The notes: generated from the letters alone by a model not told the origin. Shown: positions 1-9,182, counted from the first letter of the stretch. The stretch is 64,000 nucleotides of DNA from an uncultured Clostridia bacterium (GCA_934120395.1 CAKOTZ010000004.1:62001-126000), one strand, 5' to 3'. Translations and numbers: made by a program.

Positions 1-366
1 AAAATAGGGAATTACAACAGTTGAAAAAGAAGTATCTATATCAGATTGAGAATACTCCTTTAATTCACGAGATATTTTTAATAAGCTAGCTAAAGACAAT
101 AGATAGCTAGCTGGTAAAACACCATTATTTTTTAAAATTTTAATTGGAATTGTAACATCGGAGATAGGAGCTAAGGGAGGAGTGCTTTTACGAGCAAGTA
201 AAATACTTGCTTCAGAAGTTTCTTGTATCCATTTAGCAACTTTATCTTTTTTGTTACAAGGCAACAAATTTAAGCATTTTTCTTTTCCTAAGTCTGTAAT
301 TGCAAAGGAAGATAACGTTTCTAAAACCTTATTTAATTCTAATTTGTTTAAATACTTATTTTTCAT
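1..366 (-). CDS. mutS2: MutS2 family protein, N-terminal part (cut by window edge)
   Basis: The reverse strand from an ATG at 366 stays open to the window edge, giving the first 122 residues. The N-terminus (LELNKVLETLSSFA, then LGKEKCLNLLP, ETSEAS and PPLAPISDV) matches the MutS2 N-terminal domain. MutS2 is an ATPase/Smr-nuclease that in Firmicutes acts on recombination intermediates or collided ribosomes. The ATPase and Smr domains would lie outside the window. The start has a GAGGT Shine-Dalgarno 5-6 nt upstream. It begins 7 bp after the stop of the ParB-like gene, so the three upstream genes probably share its transcript. Identification rests on N-terminal similarity only. Confidence 0.8.
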   Translation of the reverse strand, partial: MKNKYLNKLELNKVLETLSSFAITDLGKEKCLNLLPCNKKDKVAKWIQETSEASILLARKSTPPLAPISDVTIPIKILKNNGVLPASYLLSLASLLKISRELKEYSQSDIDTSFSTVVIPYF

Positions 367-373
367 TATAACC

Positions 374-937
374 TCATTCTTCATCATCTTGATTTGATTG
401 ATTAATATCATCCAAAATATTATTTTCAAATTCTTCCCAAGAACGACTGAAAACGTGGTCTGCAAAAGCTTCTTTTAGACCACTAATTTGCTTAAGTCTT
501 ATAATTTCGTCTAATTCCATACCTAAATGTTGAGAAATTTGTTTCTCAGACCAGCCATTTTTAGTTAAATCTAAAACAATTTTAGACATATCTATAATTT
601 GATGTGTACCTCTGGCACGGTTATGTCTAATTGTACTTGCCATACGGTTATTTAAATCCTTGTCAATAGTTACAACAGGAATTTCTTTTAAATTAAAAAA
701 TTCTACAGCACAACGATAACGATGAAATCCATCTACAACTATATATTTATCATTTTCTTTATCATAGTAGGTGACAATGGGTTGAGTATAGCCATCTTCT
801 TCAATGGAATGTTTTAACAATTCCATTTCTGGAGTTGCAACTTTGTTTGGATTATAGTCATTTGCTACAACTTTATCGATTGACACCATTTTTACATTTA
901 ACACAGGAAATTGTATATTGTTATTTTTCTTTTTCAT
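374..937 (-). CDS. ParB/sulfiredoxin-fold protein (IbrB-like)
   Basis: This 187-residue protein has a ParB N-terminal-type nuclease fold: VDKVVANDYNPN near the start, then the core signature VVDGFHRYRC around residue 70, and an HTH-like segment (WSEKQISQHLGM) around residue 130. Relatives include IbrB, paired with the PAPS-reductase-like IbrA in E. coli, and phage ParB-like proteins. ParB-fold members bind CTP or act on nucleotides or DNA; the substrate here is unknown. Its ATG overlaps the previous stop by one base (TAATG), implying translational coupling. The lack of a chromosome-partition context (no ParA) argues against a segregation role. Confidence 0.75.
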   Translation of the reverse strand: MKKKNNNIQFPVLNVKMVSIDKVVANDYNPNKVATPEMELLKHSIEEDGYTQPIVTYYDKENDKYIVVDGFHRYRCAVEFFNLKEIPVVTIDKDLNNRMASTIRHNRARGTHQIIDMSKIVLDLTKNGWSEKQISQHLGMELDEIIRLKQISGLKEAFADHVFSRSWEEFENNILDDINQSNQDDEE

Positions 938-1308
938 TAATTTTCGCTCCTAACAGAAATATAATTCTTATATCCATTAATTTCAGTTACAATAAGACCA
1001 CTGTCTTTGTATATATCTGTGTAAACAATAGGAACAACACTAGCCTTAATAGTCATGTCTAATTGAATTTCTTTTAAAAGCTCAATTAGACAATCTTCAT
1101 TACTTGTATAAACATTTTTAATAATGTTACTTGCAACTGAAACTAAAGCTAATACTTTTTTATCTTTTTTGTTTATAGACAAATACCACATTTTTTTATC
1201 ATCATCATAAATGCGGTCATTAATTTCAGATTCTATTTTTCTTGAGCCAAAAACAGGTCCCATATATTTATAAAAATCTTTATCTTGGTTATTTATTTTT
1301 AAAATCAT
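937..1308 (-). CDS. Small GNAT-like protein of the PAPS-reductase/ParB cassette
   Basis: A 123-residue protein between the PAPS-reductase-like and ParB-like genes. It overlaps the former by 20 bp and the latter by 1 bp. It begins with a DKDFYKYMGPVFGSRK segment, then IYDDDKKMWYLS, a hydrophobic strand (VLALVSV), and ends with IYKDSGLIV and YKNYISV. The strand order and final Y..G motif suggest a compact GNAT-type acyltransferase fold, but a canonical acetyl-CoA loop (Q/RxxGxG/A) is not obvious. The family call is therefore tentative. The tight coupling implies that the three proteins work together. Confidence 0.5.
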   Translation of the reverse strand: MILKINNQDKDFYKYMGPVFGSRKIESEINDRIYDDDKKMWYLSINKKDKKVLALVSVASNIIKNVYTSNEDCLIELLKEIQLDMTIKASVVPIVYTDIYKDSGLIVTEINGYKNYISVRSEN

Positions 1309-2599
1309 TAGAAATTACCTCTTTTTCCATAAAATTTTTTAGATCCTTATCACTTGTAATAGTATCTTGTGTTAATAAATTATCCCATTTATGAATTAAT
1401 TCTCTTAATTCATTATCATCTGTTTTTGTTTGAGCAAAACCTAGACGTTTTAAATAAAAATCGTTTTTTTCAATAGCTCGTGCAATACGACGCCATGAAA
1501 TTACCTTTTTTTGATTTTCAAGTCTAGAATCTTCTTCCTCAGGAATATCTACAATGTCTAAATCATCTCTTTTTTTATACCAATAAGCAAATTTACGAAT
1601 TTTTCTATAGTAGTGTAACATTAAATCTTTATTATAAATTCCTATACTCTCTAGTAGAAAAATAGTATATTGTTGCCAACTCATAAAATCCGGTTTACTA
1701 GATTTTATATTGCCTAAAGCACTTGTTCTACAATAAATATTGCCAAAGTTAACTCCATTAACGCGGTGAACAACTTTTTCCCAAGTTTCATATTCAAGTG
1801 CTTTGAATTGATTTAATCCATTACGTTGGTCGTCACCATATGGTTGACAAATTCTTTGCTCATGAATGCTAAGTCCATTTTTATACATTAACTCATAAAC
1901 TTGATTATATTTTAAGTCTAACTTGCTAACAGCTCCCCAAATGTCTTCTACACGCCAGTCATAAATAGGGTAGAAGTTATATACATCTAAGAAATGATTA
2001 GCCATTTTTACTCGAGTTGTCCAATTATAGTTTTCAAAAGTTTGTTTTTTATCTTGAAAAGTAATTGTTCTAAAACGGTTAAAACTTTCATCGGTACGTA
2101 TTCCAACACCACATGCTATATTTCCGCCCCATTTTTTTTGATACCAGTCAGCAAATTGCAAAATAAAGTCTTCAAATTCTTCACCTTTGCGAAACCAAGG
2201 AAAAGGACAGTTATTAATATTAATGCTGTCTTTTGGAAGTTCTCTAATCCATAAATCTTTACTTTCTTCTTCCCAGCAAATCCACTTTGGTTGTAAAACT
2301 GAAACTGCATTTCTTAGTGCAAGTGGAAGAGCAATATGGTAAAAGTCTCGAATGTTTGATAGTTGTTTTAGCTCATAAAGATGGTCAATAGTGCATTTAT
2401 ATTGACCTTCTAAGTCAATGAAAAGAACATCATATTTCTTGTTTAGTTTTTGAGCTATCATATTAGCTAATTGTATCATAACAGAGCTATCTTTACCAGC
2501 ACTAACGCTAAAGTAAATGTTATCAAAATTTTTAAATATAATTTCTAGTCTTTCCAGTGCAGCATCTAATACATTTTTTTCTAAATAAATTTTTGGCAT
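1289..2599 (-). CDS. PAPS reductase-like PP-loop protein (DUF3440, IbrA-like)
   Basis: A 436-residue protein with the PP-loop ATP-pyrophosphatase motif SAGKDSSVMIQLA near residue 33 (canonical SGGKDS). Further conserved parts are FIDLEGQY, CPFPWFR, YPIYDWRVEDIW and HEQRICQPYGDDQR, as in the DUF3440/IbrA branch of the phosphoadenosine phosphosulfate reductase family. Members activate a substrate by adenylation for sulfur transfer or reduction; DndC, in DNA phosphorothioation, is a distant relative. It is first in a minus-strand operon with a GNAT-like and a ParB-like gene. A GGAG lies about 13 nt before the ATG, which is long spacing. The actual substrate is unknown. Confidence 0.8.
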   Translation of the reverse strand: MPKIYLEKNVLDAALERLEIIFKNFDNIYFSVSAGKDSSVMIQLANMIAQKLNKKYDVLFIDLEGQYKCTIDHLYELKQLSNIRDFYHIALPLALRNAVSVLQPKWICWEEESKDLWIRELPKDSININNCPFPWFRKGEEFEDFILQFADWYQKKWGGNIACGVGIRTDESFNRFRTITFQDKKQTFENYNWTTRVKMANHFLDVYNFYPIYDWRVEDIWGAVSKLDLKYNQVYELMYKNGLSIHEQRICQPYGDDQRNGLNQFKALEYETWEKVVHRVNGVNFGNIYCRTSALGNIKSSKPDFMSWQQYTIFLLESIGIYNKDLMLHYYRKIRKFAYWYKKRDDLDIVDIPEEEDSRLENQKKVISWRRIARAIEKNDFYLKRLGFAQTKTDDNELRELIHKWDNLLTQDTITSDKDLKNFMEKEVISNDFKNK

Positions 2600-2630
2600 T
2601 TTTAAATCAGTGCTCCTTTTATCAAATGAT

Positions 2631-2659
2631 ATTATATGTTAGGGTTTTCATTTTGTCAA
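2631..2659 (-). promoter_or_regulatory. Sigma-A-type promoter of the PAPS-reductase cassette
   Basis: On the reverse strand, TTGACA (2659-2654) and TATAAT (2636-2631) are separated by exactly 17 bp and lie 30-60 bp upstream of the PAPS-reductase-like gene. Both hexamers are consensus. The cassette, and probably mutS2 behind it, is likely read from here. Confidence 0.75.
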
Positions 2660-2989
2660 ACTATTTATACTAAAAATCCTTATATTAATATAATAAGATT
2701 TACCTTTAATATAGGGAAAATAACATAAATGTAATTAAAAATATATGCAAAAAATAATTAACATTTATCTACATAAAATGTATGTAATAAACGAATACAA
2801 AAAGAAAATAGATAGATATCTTAAAACAATAGCTACATTATGTTACGAAACAAATGCTTCTGAAAAAAGATATTTGTGATAAATCTTGTAAAAGAAAGTA
2901 TAAAACAAAAAACTTCAATGGTAAGTTTATAAATGCTTAAAATAAAAAATCATTTATTTTTTAGACTAAATAGGGTATAATAGCAAACG
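2660..2989 (+). repeat. Intergenic region with a decayed copy of the RNA/terminator repeat found near 36 and 40 kb
   Basis: No gene is seen in this AT-rich stretch between two divergent operons. At about 2866-2935 it holds GATATTTGTGATAAATC, then a run of A-rich sequence and an AATGGTAAGTTT segment. The same words occur in the same order in the candidate structured RNA and following terminator at 35930-36005 and 40095-40165. The start of that RNA is not recognisable here, so this looks like a degraded or 3'-only copy. A TATAAT at 2976-2981 may serve the ABC exporter operon. Confidence 0.45.
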
Positions 2990-4045
2990 GTGATAAATGT
3001 GAAAGAAATACTAAAGAAATATAAAAAAGAATTGGCAATTGGGCCTTTATTTAAGCTGATTGAAGCTATAATAGAGGTCTTGTTGCCAATTTTAGTTGCA
3101 AAACTTATTGATAATATGTTTATATATACTGAAAATGAAAAAATAAGATTAGGAATATTTTTGTTCGTTATTATTATTGTTGGTTTTATTTGTGCATCTG
3201 TAAGCCAGTATTGTGCTGCGAAAGCTTCACAAGGATTTGGAACAGAGTTAAGAAATAAAATGTTTTCACACATTTTAAACTTATCAAATAAACAAATCCA
3301 AAAGTATGGTTCATCAGCACTGGTAAATAGGCTTACCAATGATGTCATAAACTTGGAGACAGCTGTAGCTATGTGGATTAGATTAGTAATTCGTGTACCA
3401 TTTATTTGTATTGCTTCTATAATAATGCTGTTTTTAATAAATGCTAAAATTGCATGGCAAGTAATTGGTGCAATAATATTATTTTCAACTATTATTTACG
3501 TAGCTATAAAAATAGCTGCACCACTTCATCGAAAAACTAGTCAGAAATTAGACAAACTATTGCTAGTTGTAAAAGAAAATTTGGTTAATATTAAGGTGGT
3601 AAGAAGCTTTGTTGCAGAGACAAAGGAAATGCAAAAATTTGAAAAAGTAAATAAAGAAAACGAAAAGCTTTTAAAAAGAGCAAATACAGTTTCTGGTTTA
3701 TTAAGTCCAAATACAACAATAGTTTTAAATATTACAATAATCTTTATCTTGCAAACAAGTCAAGCTCAAATAAATACAGCTTTGTTAACGCAAGGAGAAT
3801 TAATAGCATGTATAAATTACATCTCACAAATGTTGTTAGCGGTTATTGTATTGTCAAACTTGATAACAATATATACAAGAGCTTTTGCTTCAGCAAGCAG
3901 AATTAGCGAAATATTGAAAGAAGCGGAAGAGATGAATAGTGGAAATAAAATAACTTTAGCAGAAGATGTTAATGAAGCAATTGAAATTAAAAACGTTTAT
4001 TTTAAATATGCAGAAGAACGGAGAGTATGTATTAAAAAATATTAA
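2990..4045 (+). CDS. ABC exporter subunit 1, N-terminal part (frameshifted)
   Basis: This part carries the six-helix type-I exporter membrane domain (about residues 1-300) and the first strand of the nucleotide-binding domain. It then runs out of frame and stops. Homology continues in the next frame (3966-4718), so the ancestral protein would be about 575 residues. The break is near 4005-4015, in an A/G-rich stretch, and equals a 1-base insertion or 2-base deletion. No slippery heptamer is visible, so programmed frameshifting is unlikely; a real mutation or an assembly error is more likely. The start is GTG at 2990 or, with a better-placed GGTGAT, GTG at 2999. Confidence 0.8.
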   Translation: MINVKEILKKYKKELAIGPLFKLIEAIIEVLLPILVAKLIDNMFIYTENEKIRLGIFLFVIIIVGFICASVSQYCAAKASQGFGTELRNKMFSHILNLSNKQIQKYGSSALVNRLTNDVINLETAVAMWIRLVIRVPFICIASIIMLFLINAKIAWQVIGAIILFSTIIYVAIKIAAPLHRKTSQKLDKLLLVVKENLVNIKVVRSFVAETKEMQKFEKVNKENEKLLKRANTVSGLLSPNTTIVLNITIIFILQTSQAQINTALLTQGELIACINYISQMLLAVIVLSNLITIYTRAFASASRISEILKEAEEMNSGNKITLAEDVNEAIEIKNVYFKYAEERRVCIKKY

Positions 4046-4718
4046 TATAAGTATTAATAAAGGCGAAATTGTTGGAATAATTGGAACAACAGGTTCTGGT
4101 AAATCAACACTTTTGGATATTATAAATAGAAGTTACTTGGTACAAAAAGGAGAAGTAAAGTTATTTGGTGAAAACATAGAAAATTATACTAAATCTTGTA
4201 TAAAAAAAGAGATTAAAAAAATTAGTCAAAGACCAAGCTTTATTAGTGCGAGTATAAAAGAAAATGTGGAAATGGGACAGCAAAATATAAATGACCAAGA
4301 AGTAATTATTGCTTTAGAAAAAGCACAAGCAATGGAATTTGTGGAAAAATTAAATGGAAAAATAGGATATGAGTTAGAAAATAATGCTAGTAATCTGTCA
4401 GGTGGGCAAAAACAAAGAGTATCTATTGCGAGAGCATTTATTGGACAAGAAAAAATATTGCTATTAGATGATACAACTAGTGCATTGGATTTAGCAACTG
4501 AAAAAAAGGTTTTGCAGGCATTTTATGATAAAGCAAAAAAAGATAAAACAACAATTTTGATGTCAAGTCAAAAAATAAGTAGTGTAATGGGAGCTGACAA
4601 TATAATTGTGCTAGAAGCGGGAAAGATTATTGCGAAGGGTAGACATGAAGAACTTTTGAAGAAATGTGATTTATACAAACAAATTTGGAATTTACAAATG
4701 GGAGGTGCTACAAAATGA
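3966..4718 (+). CDS. ABC exporter subunit 1, ATPase part (out of frame with its membrane domain)
   Basis: This frame encodes the rest of the nucleotide-binding domain: Walker A GTTGSGKST, signature LSGGQKQR, Walker B ILLLDDTTSALD, and SSQKIS where the H-loop should be. Asp replaces the catalytic Glu after Walker B, and Gln replaces the switch His. These are the hallmarks of the degenerate-site subunit of heterodimeric exporters such as LmrC or TM287. The nominal start at 3966 has no ribosome-binding site, because the true N-terminus lies in the other frame. It ends with an ATGA overlap onto the partner gene. Together the two parts are best called one frameshifted gene. Confidence 0.8.
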   Translation: MLMKQLKLKTFILNMQKNGEYVLKNINISINKGEIVGIIGTTGSGKSTLLDIINRSYLVQKGEVKLFGENIENYTKSCIKKEIKKISQRPSFISASIKENVEMGQQNINDQEVIIALEKAQAMEFVEKLNGKIGYELENNASNLSGGQKQRVSIARAFIGQEKILLLDDTTSALDLATEKKVLQAFYDKAKKDKTTILMSSQKISSVMGADNIIVLEAGKIIAKGRHEELLKKCDLYKQIWNLQMGGATK

Positions 4719-6379
4719 TAATGATATTACTTTCTTGTGTGGTTTATGCTGTAATAAATATTGTAATTCCCGTTGTAATAGGAAATACTGTAGATGGAAT
4801 TCAAAGTATAGAAGCGGATGTACTTGCAAAACAATTACTAACTTTATTGAGTTTATATATTTTATTATATGTAGCAGATATATTAATTAATATATTTTCA
4901 GCAAAATTATCAAGTAAGATAGCAAGAAAACTAAGAACAAAACTTTTTAAAAAAGTACATGAATTAAAATTACAAACTATAGACCAAACTGGGATAGGAA
5001 ATATATTGAATTATTTTTCAGTTGACGTAGATAATGTAGCAAGAGGAATATTGCAGGTTTTACAAAAAGCAGCAAGTGGCATTGTAACTGTAATAGGAGC
5101 ATTTTTTATAATGCTTAGAATCAATGGTATAATGACTGCTGTGTTGGTAATAAGTGCACCTTGTATGTATTTTTTATCACGTTTTGTGACAAAGAAAACA
5201 AATAATTTATTTCAAAAAAGAGCAGATGAAATTTCAAATTTAAATACTTATGCTGAAGAAATTATAACAGGTCAAAAAACAATCAAAGACTTTCAATATG
5301 AAGAAATAGCAAAAAATAATTTCCAAAAGCAAAACGAACAATTATATAATATTGGATTGAAAGCACAATTTTATTCTTCGCTAAGTAATCCGGCTTCTAG
5401 ATTTATTACGAATTTGATATATGTTGCAGTTGGAATTGTTGGGACGATATTAGCAGGATTAGGACAAATATCAATAGGAAATATTTCAACATTTTTAATG
5501 TATGCTAATGTGTATACAAAACCTTTTCATGAAATAACATCAATATTGTCTGAGATACAAATTAGTTTTGCATCAATAAAGAGAATAAGGAATTTTTTAA
5601 GCTTAGAAGAAGAAAAACAGCAAGAAATTACAAGAGATGTAAAAACTTTCAATGGATATATTAGATTTAATAATGTGACGTTTTCATATACTAAAGAAAA
5701 ACCATTAATAAGAAATTTCAATTTAGAAGTAGAAAAGGGAGAAAATGTTGCGATAGTAGGAAAAACGGGAGCAGGGAAAACAACTATTGCCAACCTGTTA
5801 ATGAAATTTTATGATTTAGATGATGGAGAAATTTTGATTGATGGCTTAGATATTGCTAAAATACCAAAGGACATTCTAAGAAAAAATATTGGCATGGTTT
5901 TACAAGATACAAAATTGTTTGAAGGAACTATTATAGAAAATATAGCTTATGGAAAGGAAAATGCAAGTTTAGAAGAAATTGAGCATGTTGCAAAACTTGC
6001 AAAGGCAGATGAGTTCATTAGAAGATTACCACAAGGGTATCAAACTAAAATAAAAGAAGGAATGTTGTCTGCTGGTGAAATTCAATTAATAACAATAGCA
6101 AGAATACTTTTGTTGAATCCTCCAATTGTTATTTTGGATGAGGCAACAAGCAATGTAGATTTGCTAACAGAACAAAATATACAACAGGCTTTTAACGATT
6201 TAATGAAAAATGCAACATCTTTTGTTATAGCTCATCGTTTGTCAACAATAAAAAATGCGGATAAAATAATTTTCATTGAAAATGGAAACATAGTAGAACA
6301 GGGAACACATGTGGAATTATTACAGTTAAGGGGAAAATACTATGAATTGTATAATAGTCAATTTACAGTTGCTAAATAA
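4715..6379 (+). CDS. ABC exporter subunit 2 (membrane domain plus ATPase)
   Basis: A 554-residue type-I exporter half-transporter with six membrane helices over about residues 1-290. The ATPase has Walker A GKTGAGKTT, signature LSAGEIQ, Walker B IVILDEAT and H-loop IAHRLST. Unlike subunit 1, it keeps the catalytic Glu and switch His, so it is the consensus-site half of a heterodimer. The start at 4715 is chosen because GGGAGGTGC lies 6-8 nt upstream and overlaps the previous stop (ATGA). Such pairs export drugs, peptides or lipids; the substrate cannot be read from the sequence. If subunit 1 is truly broken, this subunit may be orphaned. Confidence 0.9.
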   Translation: MIMILLSCVVYAVINIVIPVVIGNTVDGIQSIEADVLAKQLLTLLSLYILLYVADILINIFSAKLSSKIARKLRTKLFKKVHELKLQTIDQTGIGNILNYFSVDVDNVARGILQVLQKAASGIVTVIGAFFIMLRINGIMTAVLVISAPCMYFLSRFVTKKTNNLFQKRADEISNLNTYAEEIITGQKTIKDFQYEEIAKNNFQKQNEQLYNIGLKAQFYSSLSNPASRFITNLIYVAVGIVGTILAGLGQISIGNISTFLMYANVYTKPFHEITSILSEIQISFASIKRIRNFLSLEEEKQQEITRDVKTFNGYIRFNNVTFSYTKEKPLIRNFNLEVEKGENVAIVGKTGAGKTTIANLLMKFYDLDDGEILIDGLDIAKIPKDILRKNIGMVLQDTKLFEGTIIENIAYGKENASLEEIEHVAKLAKADEFIRRLPQGYQTKIKEGMLSAGEIQLITIARILLLNPPIVILDEATSNVDLLTEQNIQQAFNDLMKNATSFVIAHRLSTIKNADKIIFIENGNIVEQGTHVELLQLRGKYYELYNSQFTVAK

Positions 6380-6427
6380 CATTTATTATGATACAATTCG
6401 ATAAAATATGACAATAAGGATGAAATT

Positions 6428-7321
6428 ATGGTAGAAGTTTTAGAAAAAGAGAAATTAAGTGAAGAACCAAAAAATAATTATCAGCCAGTTGAAGCGGAAA
6501 AGAAAAGTTTTAAAATACTAGGAATTAGCATATGGAGATTATTTGCGTACTTTATAATTTATAGTATTCTAGGTTTTTTTATAGAAACGGCATTTGGATT
6601 AGTAACTAAGGGAGTTTTAGAAAGCAGAAAGAGTTTTTTATATGGACCTTTTTGTGGTATATATGGATTAGGTGCTGTTGTAATGATAATGTTTTTACAA
6701 TATTTCAATAAGAACAACTTTAGCCTTTTCTTTGGTGGATTTATAATAGGATCTGTTGTAGAATATATTGTTAGCTTGTTTGGAGAAATGGTTTTACATG
6801 TTATTTGGTGGGATTATTCATCAATACCGTTTAATATAAATGGTAGAGTTTGTGTAGCATTTTCATTTTTTTGGGGAGCTTTAGCAATCTTTTTAATGAC
6901 CTATTGTAATCCAAAAGTAGATAGACTCATAAACTGGATAGAATCTAAAGTGTCCTTTAAAAAGATAAAAGTTATTTTATTTGTAAGCATAATATTTCTG
7001 CTATTTGATGCATTAATAAGTGGTTTTGCACTAAAAATGTTTTTTACAAGATTAGTAACAGAACATAATTTAGATTTGCAAAATACACAGGAATATATAG
7101 TTAAATATACTGAAATGTATGAAAACGAATCATTAAAAAAATTTGTAAACAAACATTTTTCAGACAGAAAAATGCTTCGAACATTTCCTAATTTAAAAGT
7201 AACAGATAAAAACGGAAATATTATTTATGTATGCGATATATTCCCAGAAATACAGCCAGAATATTGTAGAGTATTTACACCAAAAATACAAAAAATTACA
7301 GAGGATTTACTGGGAAAATAG
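6428..7321 (+). CDS. Polytopic membrane protein of the 'putative ABC-transporter type IV' family (CmpB-like)
   Basis: 297 residues. After a short charged N-terminus come about five membrane helices containing FIIYSILGFFIET, FLYGPFCGIYGLG and HVIWWDYSSIPFNI. These are the signature segments of the PF06541 family (ABC_trans_CmpB). A soluble C-terminal tail of about 100 residues follows. The biochemical role of the family is not established. It lies 48 bp after the exporter operon and could be co-transcribed with it. Confidence 0.7.
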   Translation: MVEVLEKEKLSEEPKNNYQPVEAEKKSFKILGISIWRLFAYFIIYSILGFFIETAFGLVTKGVLESRKSFLYGPFCGIYGLGAVVMIMFLQYFNKNNFSLFFGGFIIGSVVEYIVSLFGEMVLHVIWWDYSSIPFNINGRVCVAFSFFWGALAIFLMTYCNPKVDRLINWIESKVSFKKIKVILFVSIIFLLFDALISGFALKMFFTRLVTEHNLDLQNTQEYIVKYTEMYENESLKKFVNKHFSDRKMLRTFPNLKVTDKNGNIIYVCDIFPEIQPEYCRVFTPKIQKITEDLLGK

Positions 7322-7344
7322 TTATAAAATGAAACAAAGTTTTA

Positions 7345-7373
7345 TTGCAATTTTGTGTGTTTTATATTATAAT
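7345..7373 (+). promoter_or_regulatory. Promoter of alaS
   Basis: TTGCAA (7345-7350) and TATAAT (7368-7373) with a 17-bp spacer, about 30 bp upstream of the alaS start. The leader would be only about 25 nt, so there is no room for a T-box riboswitch. Confidence 0.65.
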
Positions 7374-7404
7374 ATCCAGTATTCAAAGAAGGAGAGGAAA
7401 GTAA

Positions 7405-9165
7405 ATGAAAGCAATAGAGATAAGAAATAAATATTTAAAATTTTTTGAAAGCAAAGGGCATAGAGTTATACCTAGTAGTCCTGTAATTCCTGAAAATGAT
7501 CCATCTGTATTATTTACTACAGCTGGAATGCAACCATTAGTACCATATTTGCTTGGAGAAAAACATCCAGAAGGAACAAGACTTGTTGATTATCAAAAAT
7601 GTATTCGTACCGTAGATATTGATGAAGTTGGAGATAATAGACATTTAACATATTTTGAAATGTTAGGGAATTGGTCTTTAGGTGATTATTTTAAAGAAGA
7701 AGCGATTTCATGGAGCTTTGAATTTTTAACAAAGGAACTTGGAATTCCAGCAGAAAAATTATCTGTAACTTGTTTTGCTGGAGATAAAGATGCTCCAAGG
7801 GATATTGTAGCTGAAAATGCTTGGAAAAAAGTTGGAATGCCAGAAGAAAGAATTTATCATTTTGGAAAAGATGACAACTGGTGGATTGCTGGAGATGAAG
7901 GACCATGTGGACCAGATACAGAAATGTTTTATGATACAGGAAAACCAAAATGTTCTGAGCATTGCGATCCATCTTGTGGTTGTGGTAAATATGTAGAAAT
8001 TTGGAATAATGTATTTATGGAATATTACAAAGGACATGATGGAAAATATACAAAATTAGCTAAGCAAAATGTTGATACAGGTTTAGGTTTAGAAAGAATG
8101 ACTATGCTATTGCAGGGAAAAGAAACACCATTTGAAACAGAATTATTTGTTCCAACAATGGAAATTTTAGAGAAATATGCTAAACAAGACAATATTCAAA
8201 GCAGAAGAATAGTATCAGACCATATAAGAAGTAGTATGATGATTATTTGCGATGGTGGAGTACCAAGCAATACAGATAGAGGATATATTTTAAGAAGACT
8301 TATTCGTAGATTAACAAGACATTTAAATAAATTGCAAATTGGGTTAGACATTATGCCAGAAATAATAGATGTAACAATAGATAACTTAAAGGAAATGTAT
8401 CCAGAATTACAAGAAAATAAAGAAAAAATAAAAGCTATAATTGCAGAAGAGCAACAAAAATTTAGTAAAACATTAGAACATGGTGAAAGAGAATTTGACA
8501 AGGCTGTTGAAAGAGTTAGACAAGAGAATGAAAAGAAAATAGATGCAAAAATTATTTTTCGTTTATATGATACATATGGTTTTCCACCAGAAATGACGGC
8601 TGAACTTGCAAAAGAAAAAAATGTGTTAGTAGATATGGATGGTTTTGATAAATTATTTAAAGAACATCAAGAAAAATCAAAAATAGGAAGTGAGCAAAAA
8701 TTTAAAGGAGGATTAGCTGAACAAAATGAAACAACAATAGCATATCATACAGCAACTCACTTGCTTCATAAAGCATTGCAAATAGTTTTGGGAGAACATG
8801 CAACTCAAAAAGGATCAAATATAACTACTGAAAGGTTAAGATTTGATTTTGCTCATCCTCAAAAAGTTACAAAAGAAGAATTGGAAAAGGTTCAAGAAAT
8901 TGTAAATGAGCAGATAAAAAGAGATTTACCTGTTACGTGCGAAGAAATGACATTAGAAGAAGCGAAGAACTCTGGAGCAACAGGTTTATTTGAAAGTAAA
9001 TATGGTGATAAAGTTAAGGTTTATACCATAGGTGATTTTAGTAAGGAAATCTGTGGAGGACCGCATGTTGAACACACGGGAGTACTTGGAAAATTTGTAA
9101 TTAAAAAAGAAGAAGCAAGTTCTTCTGGGGTTAGAAGAATTAAAGCTGTATTAATTAAAGAATAG
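7405..9165 (+). CDS. alaS: Alanyl-tRNA synthetase, half-length form lacking C-Ala
   Basis: 586 residues against about 870 for typical bacterial AlaRS. The class II catalytic core is complete (FTTAGMQPLVPYLLGE, HLTYFEMLGNWSLGDYF, GLGLERM). So is the editing domain with its zinc ligands, HTATHLLH near residue 449 and CGGPHVEHTG near residue 550. The protein stops right after the editing domain, so the oligomerisation/C-Ala region is absent. A Cys-rich insertion (CSEHCDPSCGCG, around residue 180) precedes the VEIWNNVFMEY motif. GGAGAGG lies 8 nt before the ATG. It may be the only AlaRS or a second copy; the window cannot tell. Confidence 0.93.
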   Translation: MKAIEIRNKYLKFFESKGHRVIPSSPVIPENDPSVLFTTAGMQPLVPYLLGEKHPEGTRLVDYQKCIRTVDIDEVGDNRHLTYFEMLGNWSLGDYFKEEAISWSFEFLTKELGIPAEKLSVTCFAGDKDAPRDIVAENAWKKVGMPEERIYHFGKDDNWWIAGDEGPCGPDTEMFYDTGKPKCSEHCDPSCGCGKYVEIWNNVFMEYYKGHDGKYTKLAKQNVDTGLGLERMTMLLQGKETPFETELFVPTMEILEKYAKQDNIQSRRIVSDHIRSSMMIICDGGVPSNTDRGYILRRLIRRLTRHLNKLQIGLDIMPEIIDVTIDNLKEMYPELQENKEKIKAIIAEEQQKFSKTLEHGEREFDKAVERVRQENEKKIDAKIIFRLYDTYGFPPEMTAELAKEKNVLVDMDGFDKLFKEHQEKSKIGSEQKFKGGLAEQNETTIAYHTATHLLHKALQIVLGEHATQKGSNITTERLRFDFAHPQKVTKEELEKVQEIVNEQIKRDLPVTCEEMTLEEAKNSGATGLFESKYGDKVKVYTIGDFSKEICGGPHVEHTGVLGKFVIKKEEASSSGVRRIKAVLIKE

Positions 9166-9182
9166 TTATATGGAGGTAAATT

